Origin: RH-AL1 sp965198485 | GTDB taxonomy: Bacteria > Pseudomonadota > Alphaproteobacteria > Rhizobiales > Beijerinckiaceae | Reading direction: 5' to 3' | Length of the DNA: 64,000 nucleotides | Assembly (NCBI GenBank): GCA_965198485.1 | Contig: CBDAPQ010000005.1 | Span: 1,364,001-1,428,000, forward strand | Shown: positions 46,474 to 54,777 of the stretch, piece after piece | How positions within the stretch are numbered: the first letter of the stretch is position 1 | How the letters are laid out: each line of letters starts with the position of its first letter | Notes under the pieces: model-generated | Told to the model about the DNA's origin: nothing | Database searches by the model: none | The model's input: the letters and a program-made list of their open reading frames with translations, nothing else | Position numbers and translations under genes: made by a program

Positions 46474-47904
46474 ATGGCCGAATACTATCCGCTGCTGGCG
46501 AAAGCCGTCGGGAGCCTTCCCAACTCGACGCCCGAGTCGCGGCGCGTCGTGTACGATCGCGCCCGCAAGGCGTTGATCGGCCAGCTGCGGACCCTGCACC
46601 CGCCGGTGCCCGAGGAGGACATCGACCGCGAGTCCCTCGCGCTCGACCAGGCCGTGCAGCGGCTGGAAGCCGAGCTCGCCGGGGGCACTCCGCCCGCGGC
46701 GCCAGCGCCGGCTCCGGCGGCCGCGCCCATCCCGCCGTCGCCGCGCCAGGAGCCGCCGCTCGCGCCGCGGCCGCGCCCGGCATCGGTGCTGCCCGAAGCG
46801 CCGTTGGCGGGCGCCGCCGAGACGCCGGCGCCGCTGCTGCGCACGCGCCTGCCGACGCCGCGCCGACCGGCGGCCGCGCCCGAAGCGTCGGGCCGGGAAC
46901 CCGCGACCGTCGGCGACCTCGGCACCGCGTCACCCGATCCGTCGGTCGCGCCCGACACCGACCAGGGGCCAGGCTTGCCCGGCAGCGGCCGCGCCAGCCT
47001 CGATCCCGCCGGGCCGCCGCGGATCCGCGGCGACGTGCAGCGCCCGATCGCGCCGCAGCCTCAAGGGTCCGGCGCACCGAAGCGGCGCTTGTGGATCATG
47101 TTCTCCGGCATCGGCTTCGTCGTGGTGCTGGTGGCCGCCGCGGCGTTCAAACTGCGCGAGAGCCGCGAGACCGTGACGCGGCGACCGGTCGCCGAGAAGG
47201 CGGCGCCCACCGACAGCGGCAAAATCGCCGAACGGGTCGGCGGCAACGGCGAGGCGGCACAGCCCGCGGGCGGGTCGACCCCCTCGTCGAAGGCGGCGGT
47301 CCCGGCCAGCGGCGAGCAGCCGGCCGCCAGCACCGCCGCGCCGAACAACCCCGAGGTCCCGGTCGCCTATCGCGCCGCGCTGCTGGTCGAGGCCCCGAGC
47401 GAGGCTAACAAGGTCAAGACGTTCCTGGGGACCGTGACCTGGAAGCTGATCAACGTCGGCAACGGGCCGGGCGAAGCCGTCGGCACCGCCGTCGAGGCCG
47501 ACGTCGAGCTGCCCGACGACAAGATGAAGGCCACCGTCACCTTCGAGAAGAACACCGACGCATCGCTGCCGGCCTCGCACACGGTGAGGGTGCGCTTCAC
47601 CATGCAGCCGGCCAGCTTCACCGGCGACGTCCAGCAGATCAGCGTGCCGCAACTGCGCCAGGAGGACAGTCCCAGCGGCGACGCGCTCGCCGGCGTGACC
47701 GTGCCGGTGCTGCCGAACTCCTTTCTCATCGGCCTCTCGCCCGGCACCGCCGAAGCCATCAACCTGAAGCAGCTCAAGGACCAGCAGTGGATCGACATCC
47801 CAATGCTGCTCGCCAGCGGCAAAATCGCCAAGCTGACCTTCGAGAAGGGTGAAGCCGGGACCCGGGACCTCGCCGAGGCGATGGCCGCGTGGAGCAAGTC
47901 GTAG
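46474..47904 (+). CDS. proline-rich single-pass membrane protein, hypothetical
   Basis: 476 residues. Residues 1-70 are a helical cytosolic domain (MAEYYPLLAKAVGSLP, RARKALIGQLRTL), 70-205 are Pro/Ala-rich and probably disordered, a membrane helix lies at about 208-226 (WIMFSGIGFVVVLVAAAAF), and the C-terminal ~180 residues (from about 295) form a beta-rich globular domain on the far side of the membrane. Similar proteins follow purA in related alphaproteobacteria, but the function is unknown. Its cytosolic/periplasmic arrangement suggests it links an envelope ligand to a cytosolic partner. The extreme G+C-richness in the linker reflects its Pro/Ala codons. Confidence 0.8.
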   Translation: MAEYYPLLAKAVGSLPNSTPESRRVVYDRARKALIGQLRTLHPPVPEEDIDRESLALDQAVQRLEAELAGGTPPAAPAPAPAAAPIPPSPRQEPPLAPRPRPASVLPEAPLAGAAETPAPLLRTRLPTPRRPAAAPEASGREPATVGDLGTASPDPSVAPDTDQGPGLPGSGRASLDPAGPPRIRGDVQRPIAPQPQGSGAPKRRLWIMFSGIGFVVVLVAAAAFKLRESRETVTRRPVAEKAAPTDSGKIAERVGGNGEAAQPAGGSTPSSKAAVPASGEQPAASTAAPNNPEVPVAYRAALLVEAPSEANKVKTFLGTVTWKLINVGNGPGEAVGTAVEADVELPDDKMKATVTFEKNTDASLPASHTVRVRFTMQPASFTGDVQQISVPQLRQEDSPSGDALAGVTVPVLPNSFLIGLSPGTAEAINLKQLKDQQWIDIPMLLASGKIAKLTFEKGEAGTRDLAEAMAAWSKS

Positions 47905-48372
47905 GATAGGCGGCGACTCTTCGGCGTCGGTTTGAGCGTCTTCTCGATGCAGTCTGGCAGCGTCACGTGAAGGGCGACGGTAAGCAACCGATACTTTTGT
48001 TGGCACACCAAGACAGTCGTAGGGAATGTCTGCTGGGCGCCTTGATGGAAGGCAGGCCGCAAGGCTTTCCGAAACCGAGAAGACCCTTCGCGAATTGATA
48101 TTCTCTGGCATCAGATGAACCGACGACGACAACGAAGAGAGCATGTCAGATGGTCGGATCGGTCAGCTATAATGCCGGAATCAGCTGACTCGGAAGACTT
48201 GCAAATCTTGGCTCGACCAACGGCGCTTGACCCGAAATCACTGCGATTATACGATAACCTTTGCGGTTTGGAAAAAGAGAATTGTGAGTAGAGCGCGCAA
48301 ACCGTAGGACCGTTTCGTGTTCTTGGAGAAGTCGTTCATGGATCCCGCTCATATACCCGACGAGATAGATCT
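47905..48372. other. intergenic region before AAA-protease gene
   Basis: About 470 bases with lower G+C than both neighbours, especially 48160-48380. It should contain the promoter of the downstream protease gene. A minus-strand 78-codon frame (48167-48403) overlaps that gene's start and is not supported. Confidence 0.35.
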
Positions 48373-50925
48373 TTGAGAATACTGCGAAGCCTCTTTGGGC
48401 CAAACCCCTTGATCAGCTTCTGCATGCTGGTGACGACCATACTGGCCATTCTCACCGCATTGAAGATCACGCCGGCTTTGCCGCCTGGTCTCGGCTACGT
48501 CATTCTCGGCCTCTTGGTCGTTTCATCGAATCTGTATTGGGGTTGGAGTATCGCGCGCCTGTGGCCGCGGGCGATCGGCGATGCCGATGGCCACTGGCAA
48601 CTGCGGCCTCGTTCAAAAGCACGCATCGTAAACGGTACGATGACTGGTATTCCCGCGCTTGAAGAACTATCCAAGCTTACCGGATTGGATACAGTTCGAT
48701 CCGAGATCAGCACGCTGATCCAGCGCTTGCAGATCGAAGCGGCGAGGCGGGAAAAAGGTTCGCCGATCGCGCCGATATCGCTGCACATGGTGTTCGCCGG
48801 GCCGCCGGGCACCGGCAAGACGGTCGTGGCCCGTCTGTACGGCGCCATCCTGCGCGACCTCGGCGTGCTGGAAAAGGGCCATCTGGTCGAGACCGACCGG
48901 GCCGGGCTGGTCGGCGGCTACGTCGGCCACACGGCGCTGAAGACAAAGGAGAAGATCGCCGACGCGCTCGACGGCATCCTCTTCATTGACGAGGCTTACG
49001 CGCTCGCCGAGCAGCCGGGTAACGTCGGGCACGACTTCGGCCGCGAGGCCATCGACGCCCTGCTCAAGGAGATGGAGGACAAGCGCGACCGCCTCGTCGT
49101 GATCGTCGCCGGCTACCCCGACCCGATGCGCAAGTTCCTGGCCAGCAACCCCGGCCTGCCGTCGCGCTTCACCAAGACGTTGCAATTCGAGAGCTACGCG
49201 CCCGCCGACCTGGTCACCATCACTCACGCGATGGCGCGGCGCGACGGATTCCGCCTGTCGCACGACGCCGACCAGGTCCTGCAGAACATCTTCGCCCGGG
49301 CTCGCACATCGCCGGACTTCGCCAACGCCCGCACGGCACGAACGCTGGTCGAACGCTCCCGCGAAGCGCAGGCCGCGCGCGTCGCGCCACTGATCGGCGA
49401 CCCCGGTGTCGACCTCGACGAGCTCACCCTGGCCGACATCCAAACGGCGACCAGCACTAAAGCGAACGCCGCCACCTCGGGCATCAGCGCGCTTGAAGAA
49501 CTGGGTCAGATGATCGGGTTGGAGACGGTCAAGACCGAGATCGCCAAGCTGACGTCTCGGTTGCAGGTCGAGGCGGTCCGGCGCGAGCGAGGTTTGCCGA
49601 TCGCACCGCTGTCGTTGCACATGGTGTTCGCCGGGCCGCCGGGCACCGGCAAGACGGTCGTGGCCCGTCTGTACGGCGCCATACTGCGCGACCTCGGCGT
49701 GCTGGAGAAGGGCCATCTGGTCGAGACCGACCGGGCCGGGCTGGTCGGCGGCTACGTCGGCCACACGGCGCTTAAGACAAAGGAGAAGATCGCCGACGCG
49801 CTCGACGGCATCCTCTTCATCGACGAGGCTTACGCGCTCGCCGCTAAGGTCGACGTGGGGCACGACTTCGGCCGCGAGGCCATCGACGCCCTGCTCAAGG
49901 AGATGGAAGACAAGCGCGACCGCCTCGTCGTAATCGTCGCCGGCTACCCCGACCTGATGGGCAAGTTCCTGGCCAGCAACCCCGGCCTGCCCTCGCGCTT
50001 CACCAAGACGATCTTGTTCCAGAGCTACGGGGTCGAAGACCTGATCACCATTATCCACGCGATGGCAGAGCGCGAGGGTTTGCACCTGTCGCAGGACGCC
50101 GATGCGGTTCTGAAGCCATATTTCGAGCGGGCGCGTGCGACACCTAGCTTTGCCAACGGCCGCACCGCGCGGACGCTCCTCGAGCGCGCGCGCGAGGCGC
50201 AGGCCGCGCGCCTAGCCCCCCTGATTGGGCGATCCGACGTCGATCTCGATGAGTTGACCCTTGCCGACATCCGGGCCGCGACCAGTGTGAACGATGAGGC
50301 TCCCTCGGGAGGTAAGCGGCTTTACAGCGGAACCGGCTTCTTCGTCGGAGCGGACGGTGTCGTGGTGACGAACGCCCATGTCGTCGACGGGTGCGACGAC
50401 CCGAAGGTCACCTGTGGATTTGCGGAGCCGACCGTCGCACGCGTTGTGGCGCGCGACGCTAAAAACGACCTCGCCTTGCTGAAAATCGACGTCGCGCCCG
50501 AACACGTCGCGACCTTGCGCATCGGCGTGATGGTCGGTGAGGAGGTCGCCGCGTTTGGCTACCCGCTGCACGGCACGTTGTCTTCCGGAGGCAACTTCAC
50601 GCTTGGCAACGTGTCGGCTCTGGCTGGCGAGCGGAACGACAGCAGGCACGTCCAGATCACGGCGCCGATCCAACCCGGCAACAGCGGTGGGCCGGTTGTC
50701 GACCGCGCAGGCAACATCATAGGTGTCGCCTCCTCGGGTATCATGATGCACCTTAAAGGCCCGGCACAGAACATCGGCTTCGCCATCAACATCGATGTCT
50801 TGACCGCATTCCTGACCGCGAACGGCGTGCCGTATAAGACGACGGCCAGCGACACTCCGCTCCGCAACGTCGAGTTGGCTGAGAAGGTGCGATCGATAAC
50901 CGTTCTGATTTCCTTCGAGCGATGA
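48373..50925 (+). CDS. membrane-anchored tandem CbxX-type AAA+ / trypsin-like protease fusion
   Basis: 850 residues in four parts. Two membrane helices lie at about 13-31 and 40-58. Two CbxX/CfxQ-type AAA+ domains follow: Walker A GPPGTGKT at 143-150 and 421-428, Walker B LFIDEA at 203-208 and 481-486, arginine-bearing SRFTK at 264-268 and 541-545; they are nearly identical over about 130 residues. A trypsin-fold serine protease ends the chain, with H669 (TNAHVVDGC), D699 (KNDLALLKID) and S771 (QPGNSGGPVV), and no PDZ domain. Since ATPase and protease follow the same helices, both should be cytosolic, a layout recalling FtsH but built from other parts. The start is TTG 48373 (ATG 48424 possible). 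No such fusion is known to me; its substrate is unknown. Confidence 0.88.
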   Translation: MRILRSLFGPNPLISFCMLVTTILAILTALKITPALPPGLGYVILGLLVVSSNLYWGWSIARLWPRAIGDADGHWQLRPRSKARIVNGTMTGIPALEELSKLTGLDTVRSEISTLIQRLQIEAARREKGSPIAPISLHMVFAGPPGTGKTVVARLYGAILRDLGVLEKGHLVETDRAGLVGGYVGHTALKTKEKIADALDGILFIDEAYALAEQPGNVGHDFGREAIDALLKEMEDKRDRLVVIVAGYPDPMRKFLASNPGLPSRFTKTLQFESYAPADLVTITHAMARRDGFRLSHDADQVLQNIFARARTSPDFANARTARTLVERSREAQAARVAPLIGDPGVDLDELTLADIQTATSTKANAATSGISALEELGQMIGLETVKTEIAKLTSRLQVEAVRRERGLPIAPLSLHMVFAGPPGTGKTVVARLYGAILRDLGVLEKGHLVETDRAGLVGGYVGHTALKTKEKIADALDGILFIDEAYALAAKVDVGHDFGREAIDALLKEMEDKRDRLVVIVAGYPDLMGKFLASNPGLPSRFTKTILFQSYGVEDLITIIHAMAEREGLHLSQDADAVLKPYFERARATPSFANGRTARTLLERAREAQAARLAPLIGRSDVDLDELTLADIRAATSVNDEAPSGGKRLYSGTGFFVGADGVVVTNAHVVDGCDDPKVTCGFAEPTVARVVARDAKNDLALLKIDVAPEHVATLRIGVMVGEEVAAFGYPLHGTLSSGGNFTLGNVSALAGERNDSRHVQITAPIQPGNSGGPVVDRAGNIIGVASSGIMMHLKGPAQNIGFAINIDVLTAFLTANGVPYKTTASDTPLRNVELAEKVRSITVLISFER

Positions 50926-51003
50926 GAAAGCGTCGACGGCAGGATGGAAGCTTCACGCTTCGTCCTTCCCACGGGACGCTCCTCCCATCTCACGCACGCG
51001 GTC

Positions 51004-51822
51004 TCAGCGAGGCCCGCTGGCGCCGCGCTGAACGGGTCTCACCACCTCATCCGCCGTCGCAGGCTTGAGGTCCGGCTCGCCGGGATGACGCACCAGAAGT
51101 GCCGTTTCACCGTCTCCGACCATGCGGTCGCCGCGCCAGCATCCGGCCGCGACTTGAACGAGGAACAATCCCGGCTCCAGCCGGAACTCCGTCGGCGGAA
51201 AGTTCAACACCGCGGTTCCCGCGGAGTTGAGAACGATGTTGCGCAGCATCTGGTGATGGCCGGAGGCCAGCCGAACCAGGCAATTGGCGGATTGCGTCCC
51301 TGACCGGGTGAGCCGCGCTGAGAACGCGTAAAGGCCGGCGGTCTTCGCGACGAAGAACGAACGTCCCGTGCCGACGAACAAGCCTACCGGCGGCGCGGCG
51401 TCGACGATGCGCTCCAGTGCAATGGTTGGCTGATCAAGCGTGAACCGTGCCTGGACGGAGGCGATCACGTCGACATCAAAGGTCGCGTCCACCGAGATCG
51501 GTTGGATCGTGCCTAACCAACCAGTCTGGAACCCGACATAACCGCCCCGGGCATCGCTGGGCGGCAAAACCGCGCCGGGTGCCTCCGCGAAGGGCTGGCC
51601 TTCCTGGACGACCGGTCTGTTCCAATGCGCCCAAGGCGCGTCGCGACCGGCTGCCTGCGACGATGCATTCGTCGAGAAGTGCTGCACGATTGCCCAGGCA
51701 CATGCAGCCACCGCGCAGCCGACCAAAGGCGGCGGCCCCAGCAGGGCTGCCCAGCGGTAGGTTTGCTCGCGGCGCCACAAGGTACGATGGATAAAGCCAA
51801 GCTTGGCAGCGAAACGCATCAT
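51004..51822 (-). CDS. single-pass membrane protein with beta-sandwich-like domain, hypothetical
   Basis: 272 residues. A short basic cytosolic N-terminus is followed by one membrane helix at about 23-44 (WAALLGPPPLVGCAVAACAWAI) and a periplasmic domain. The segment RSFFVAKTAGLYAFSARLTR with paired cysteines (NCLVRL and AGCWRGD) resembles a jelly-roll such as PA14, which often binds carbohydrate; this is a weak analogy. It converges on the AAA-protease gene, and another single-pass protein gene lies 74 bases upstream on the same strand. A start at 51819 is equally possible. No family name can be given. Confidence 0.6.
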   Translation of the reverse strand: MMRFAAKLGFIHRTLWRREQTYRWAALLGPPPLVGCAVAACAWAIVQHFSTNASSQAAGRDAPWAHWNRPVVQEGQPFAEAPGAVLPPSDARGGYVGFQTGWLGTIQPISVDATFDVDVIASVQARFTLDQPTIALERIVDAAPPVGLFVGTGRSFFVAKTAGLYAFSARLTRSGTQSANCLVRLASGHHQMLRNIVLNSAGTAVLNFPPTEFRLEPGLFLVQVAAGCWRGDRMVGDGETALLVRHPGEPDLKPATADEVVRPVQRGASGPR

Positions 51823-51896
51823 ACCGACTATCGAACCAGCACGTGGAAATCACGGCACACCAGGGCTCCCGAGTTGGTGCGCATTATGAGCCAGAC

Positions 51897-52469
51897 CTAC
51901 TTATCAATGCCCGGGCAGACGCCGCCCGGCGTCCAGTTGACCTTTCGAACCTCAACACCAGCCTGCGCCGGCACGTGCCAGGGCGGAGTCAGCGCCACGA
52001 CCGCGGCAGCCGTTGCGCCGATGACAGAAATCACGCCGTGACCAGTCGCGTAAGGAGCGGGATAGGGGAATGCGACACGGACGGGCGTTTCTAGAAGTTC
52101 GAAAGCCGGCGAGATGTAACTGCCAGACCTGAGCCTGATTCGTCCGGGTGGTTGGCCTGGCGCACGCACCAACGTCACCCAGGCAAGCCGCCGACTGCAA
52201 GCGTCATGGTCGCGAAATTGCGCTAATTGGCGAGGTGTTCCAGCCACTGTGTCCAATGCGCCCGGTAAGTCCTGCGGTGAGACGTCGGTAACGCGGCTGA
52301 CGTTGTCCCTTTCGTCCGCACGAAGCTCGCTATGGCTCTGTTTTGCCCAATACCCGATCAGTAACGCCGAAAGTGCCGCGATCGCAGCCGCCTGCCATCC
52401 ACCTGGCACGCTGGCAGGTTTGCTTTGTCCGCTTGGTTGCGTAGCACGCGTTTGAGCTTCGTACGGCAT
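51897..52469 (-). CDS. single-pass membrane protein, hypothetical
   Basis: 190 residues from an ATG at 52469. A polar N-terminus, one membrane helix at about 26-43 (WQAAAIAALSALLIGYWA), then a periplasmic domain with a small hydrophobic stretch near 150-165 (HGVISVIGATAAAVVAL). Three cysteines are spread through the domain. The longer frame from 52736 has low-complexity Arg/Ser-rich sequence and is not used. It probably forms a two-gene unit with the downstream membrane protein at 51004-51822. The shared topology of the two suggests a common partner or complex in the envelope; the adjacent AAA-protease is one candidate, with no direct evidence. Confidence 0.6.
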   Translation of the reverse strand: MPYEAQTRATQPSGQSKPASVPGGWQAAAIAALSALLIGYWAKQSHSELRADERDNVSRVTDVSPQDLPGALDTVAGTPRQLAQFRDHDACSRRLAWVTLVRAPGQPPGRIRLRSGSYISPAFELLETPVRVAFPYPAPYATGHGVISVIGATAAAVVALTPPWHVPAQAGVEVRKVNWTPGGVCPGIDK

Positions 52470-52710
52470 GTCAGTCCTGACATTGTCATATCGATGGATG
52501 GTGTGTCGCGCCTTCTGTCGGCTTGTCCGAGACGTTTCGAAGGCGTGAACGACACGCCGGCAGAAACGCCGCATGCGTAAACATCCAAACGTCCGCATTG
52601 TGGGGCGAGCCGCCACGCCGGAGCGACAGGCGTGATCCCCCCGCTGCCGCGGCACCCGCGTGCGCAAAAACCTCATGGACGGCGGCGGTGCCGTCGGCGA
52701 AGACGGCGGC

Positions 52711-53295
52711 GTGACGACCTTCTTCACCGCCGACACCCACTTCGGTCACGCCAAGCTGCTGCGGACGCGGCCGGCCTTTGCCACGATCGAGGCGCACGAC
52801 GCGGCGATCGTCGCGCGCTGGAACGCGGTCGTGCGCCCCGACGATACCGTGTGGCACCTCGGCGACGTCGTCCACGGGCCGAGCCGCGAGCGCTGCGCCG
52901 AGCTGTTCGCCCTGCTCAACGGCCGCAAGCGACTCGTCGCCGGCAACCACGACACCAACCGCGTGCTGGACCTGCCGTGGGACGGACCGGTGGTCGAGAG
53001 CGAGCGGCTGATGCTGAAGGACGATGCCGGGCGCGAGCACCGGCTTTACCTCGCCCATTACGCCCATCGCGCCTGGCCCGGCGTGTGGCGCGGCGTGCGC
53101 CACCTTTTCGGCCACACCCACGCCTCACTGCCCGGCACCAGCCAGTCCTGCGACGTCGGCGTCGACGCCTGGGATTTCGCGCCCGCCCGCCTGGAGCAGG
53201 TGATCGCCCGCCAGGACGCCACCGCCGAGGCACCGGAGGAGGTGACGCGCTGGGAGGCGCGCAAGGCGGAGGCGCGGGTCTCGGCGCCATTGTAG
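52711..53295 (+). CDS. metallophosphoesterase (calcineurin-like)
   Basis: About 194 residues from GTG 52711; a GTG at 52660 and an ATG at 52675 would add low-complexity residues. Metal ligands of the calcineurin-like fold are all visible: FTADTHFGH (D, H), LGDVVHG (D), AGNHDTNR (N, H), YLAHYAH and LFGHTHASL. Members of this small cytosolic subgroup hydrolyse phosphoesters of unknown physiological substrate. The gene opens a plus-strand run with the NUDIX and GNAT genes, though gaps of about 150 and 35 bases mean co-transcription is only probable. Confidence 0.9.
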   Translation: MTTFFTADTHFGHAKLLRTRPAFATIEAHDAAIVARWNAVVRPDDTVWHLGDVVHGPSRERCAELFALLNGRKRLVAGNHDTNRVLDLPWDGPVVESERLMLKDDAGREHRLYLAHYAHRAWPGVWRGVRHLFGHTHASLPGTSQSCDVGVDAWDFAPARLEQVIARQDATAEAPEEVTRWEARKAEARVSAPL

Positions 53296-53446
53296 GTTGC
53301 GCCGAGCGGCCATCCGAACTCGCCTTTCGTCGGCGCATCGCAGCCCTCCGCAGCGGCACGCTTTGTCTCCCGCAGCTGCCATCCCGTGCGACATCGCGAG
53401 GCACGCGAGAGATGCCGTGCCCGCCTGCTTGAGGTAGGCTCCACCA

Positions 53447-53902
53447 ATGCTCGGCATCCCTCTCGCGCGCCTGGCCTCGGGCCTCCATCACCGTGTCTGG
53501 CTGACGCGCGCGGTGACGCTCGGCGTGCGGGCCGTGGTGATCGACGCGCGCGGCATCTTCCTCGTGCGCCACACCTACGTGTCGGGCTGGTACCTGCCCG
53601 GCGGCGGGGTCGATCGCGGCGAGAGCGCCGAGGCGGCGGTGGTCCGCGAGCTGCAGGAAGAAGGCGGCCTCCGCTGCCTGGAGCGGCCGGTGCTGCACGG
53701 CTTCTACCGCAACGGGCGCCGCGACCACGTCGCCTGCTACGTCGTGCGTGCGTTCGAAATGTTCGCGTCCCCCAAGAACGGCTGGGAGATCGCCGACACC
53801 GGCTGGTTCGTGCAGGATGCGTTGCCCGACGGCACGACACCGGCGACGCGCGCGCGGATCATCGAGGTGCTGGAGAACCGCGAGGCCGCGCAGGACTGGT
53901 AG
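53447..53902 (+). CDS. NUDIX hydrolase
   Basis: A 151-residue enzyme that splits nucleoside-diphosphate-linked compounds. The NUDIX box is complete: GGGVDRGESAEAAVVREL followed by QEEGG, fitting GX5EX7REUXEEXGU. N-terminal strands (TLGVRAVVIDARGIFLVRHTY) and the WYLPGG entry are typical. Substrate cannot be predicted from the box. It is followed after 35 bases by a GNAT acetyltransferase gene on the same strand. Confidence 0.93.
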   Translation: MLGIPLARLASGLHHRVWLTRAVTLGVRAVVIDARGIFLVRHTYVSGWYLPGGGVDRGESAEAAVVRELQEEGGLRCLERPVLHGFYRNGRRDHVACYVVRAFEMFASPKNGWEIADTGWFVQDALPDGTTPATRARIIEVLENREAAQDW

Positions 53903-53937
53903 TTTGCCGGGGGCGAGCCGCGTGCTACGCGCCGCGC

Positions 53938-54444
53938 ATGGCTCAAACGCCCTTCACGCTGCGGCCGCAGACCGCGGCCGACCAGCCGGCCATCGATCGC
54001 CTCAACGCCCGCGCCTTCGGTCCCGGGCGCTACGCCCGCTCGGCCTATCGGCTGCGCGAAGGCGTGGCGCCCGAGGCCTCGCTGTCTTTCGTCGCCTGCG
54101 TCGGCACCTTGTTGGTCGGCTCCAACATCATGACGCGGATCCGCTGCGGGGACGCTCCGGCGCTGCTGCTCGGGCCGCTGACGGTCGACCCGGCGTTCCA
54201 GAAGGGCGGCATCGGCGAGGCCTTGATGAATCGCTCGCTGCAGGCGGCGCAGGAGGCCGGCCATGGGCTAGTGCTGCTGGTGGGCGACCTGCTGTATTAT
54301 GGCCGTAGCGGCTTCAACCGCGTGCCCGACGGTCACCTCAGCTTCATCGGGCCGGTCGATCCGGGCCGGCTGCTGTACCGGGAGCTGGCTCTTGGTGCGC
54401 TGGAGCGCGCCGCAGGGCCGGTACGGCGCTCTTTCCCCGATTGA
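53938..54444 (+). CDS. GNAT-family N-acetyltransferase
   Basis: 168 residues with the GNAT core: LRPQTAADQPAIDRLNARAFG at the N-terminus, LLGPLTVDPAFQKGGIGEALM, which includes the acetyl-CoA pyrophosphate loop (Q-x-x-G-x-G/A), and the LLVGDLLYYGRSGF C-terminal element seen in the YhbS-like subgroup. It transfers acetyl from acetyl-CoA to an unknown amine. The ATG at 53938 is the only start close to the domain; the long frame from 53386 covers the antisense-like reading of the NUDIX gene and is not real. Confidence 0.9.
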   Translation: MAQTPFTLRPQTAADQPAIDRLNARAFGPGRYARSAYRLREGVAPEASLSFVACVGTLLVGSNIMTRIRCGDAPALLLGPLTVDPAFQKGGIGEALMNRSLQAAQEAGHGLVLLVGDLLYYGRSGFNRVPDGHLSFIGPVDPGRLLYRELALGALERAAGPVRRSFPD

Positions 54445-54498
54445 AGATGTCGTCCCGGGTTCGCGCCGAGGCGAGATCCGGAACGACAGAGATCCGGC

Positions 54499-54714
54499 CT
54501 ACTTGCGCGCGTCCGGTCCACCGGCCTTATCGAGGCCGCCTTCCTTGTTGGTCCCGCTCATCGTGTCGCCCTCGATGGTCGTGTCGGCGAGCGACTCTTC
54601 AAGGTCGTCCGGCGATTGGCCGGAGCGTGTGACGCCCTTGCTGCCGCCGATCATCGGGTTGCCCTTGAGATCGGCGTCTGTCGGCACGGTGGTCTTCGGC
54701 TGCTTGCTGCTCAC
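54499..54714 (-). CDS. small hydrophilic protein, hypothetical
   Basis: 71 residues, rich in Gly, Asp, Lys and Thr and without hydrophobic segments (begins MSSKQPKTTVPTDADL), probably disordered. A GAGGAG ribosome site lies just upstream on the minus strand (plus-strand CTCCTC at 54721-54726). It follows the DUF2252 gene by 60 bases on the same strand and may be co-transcribed. Resembles in style the 56-residue protein at 25021; both look like general stress-associated small proteins, an impression only. Confidence 0.65.
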   Translation of the reverse strand: MSSKQPKTTVPTDADLKGNPMIGGSKGVTRSGQSPDDLEESLADTTIEGDTMSGTNKEGGLDKAGGPDARK

Positions 54715-54777
54715 GGCGGGCTCCTCTCGGTAGGGCCTGTCAATGGCACCTCGGCGGTACTGTTCCGGCGCGCGGCG

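Noticed and set aside
48167..48403. Minus-strand 78-codon frame before the AAA-protease gene
   Set aside because: Overlaps the start of a well-supported gene and has no clear ribosome site or known domain.
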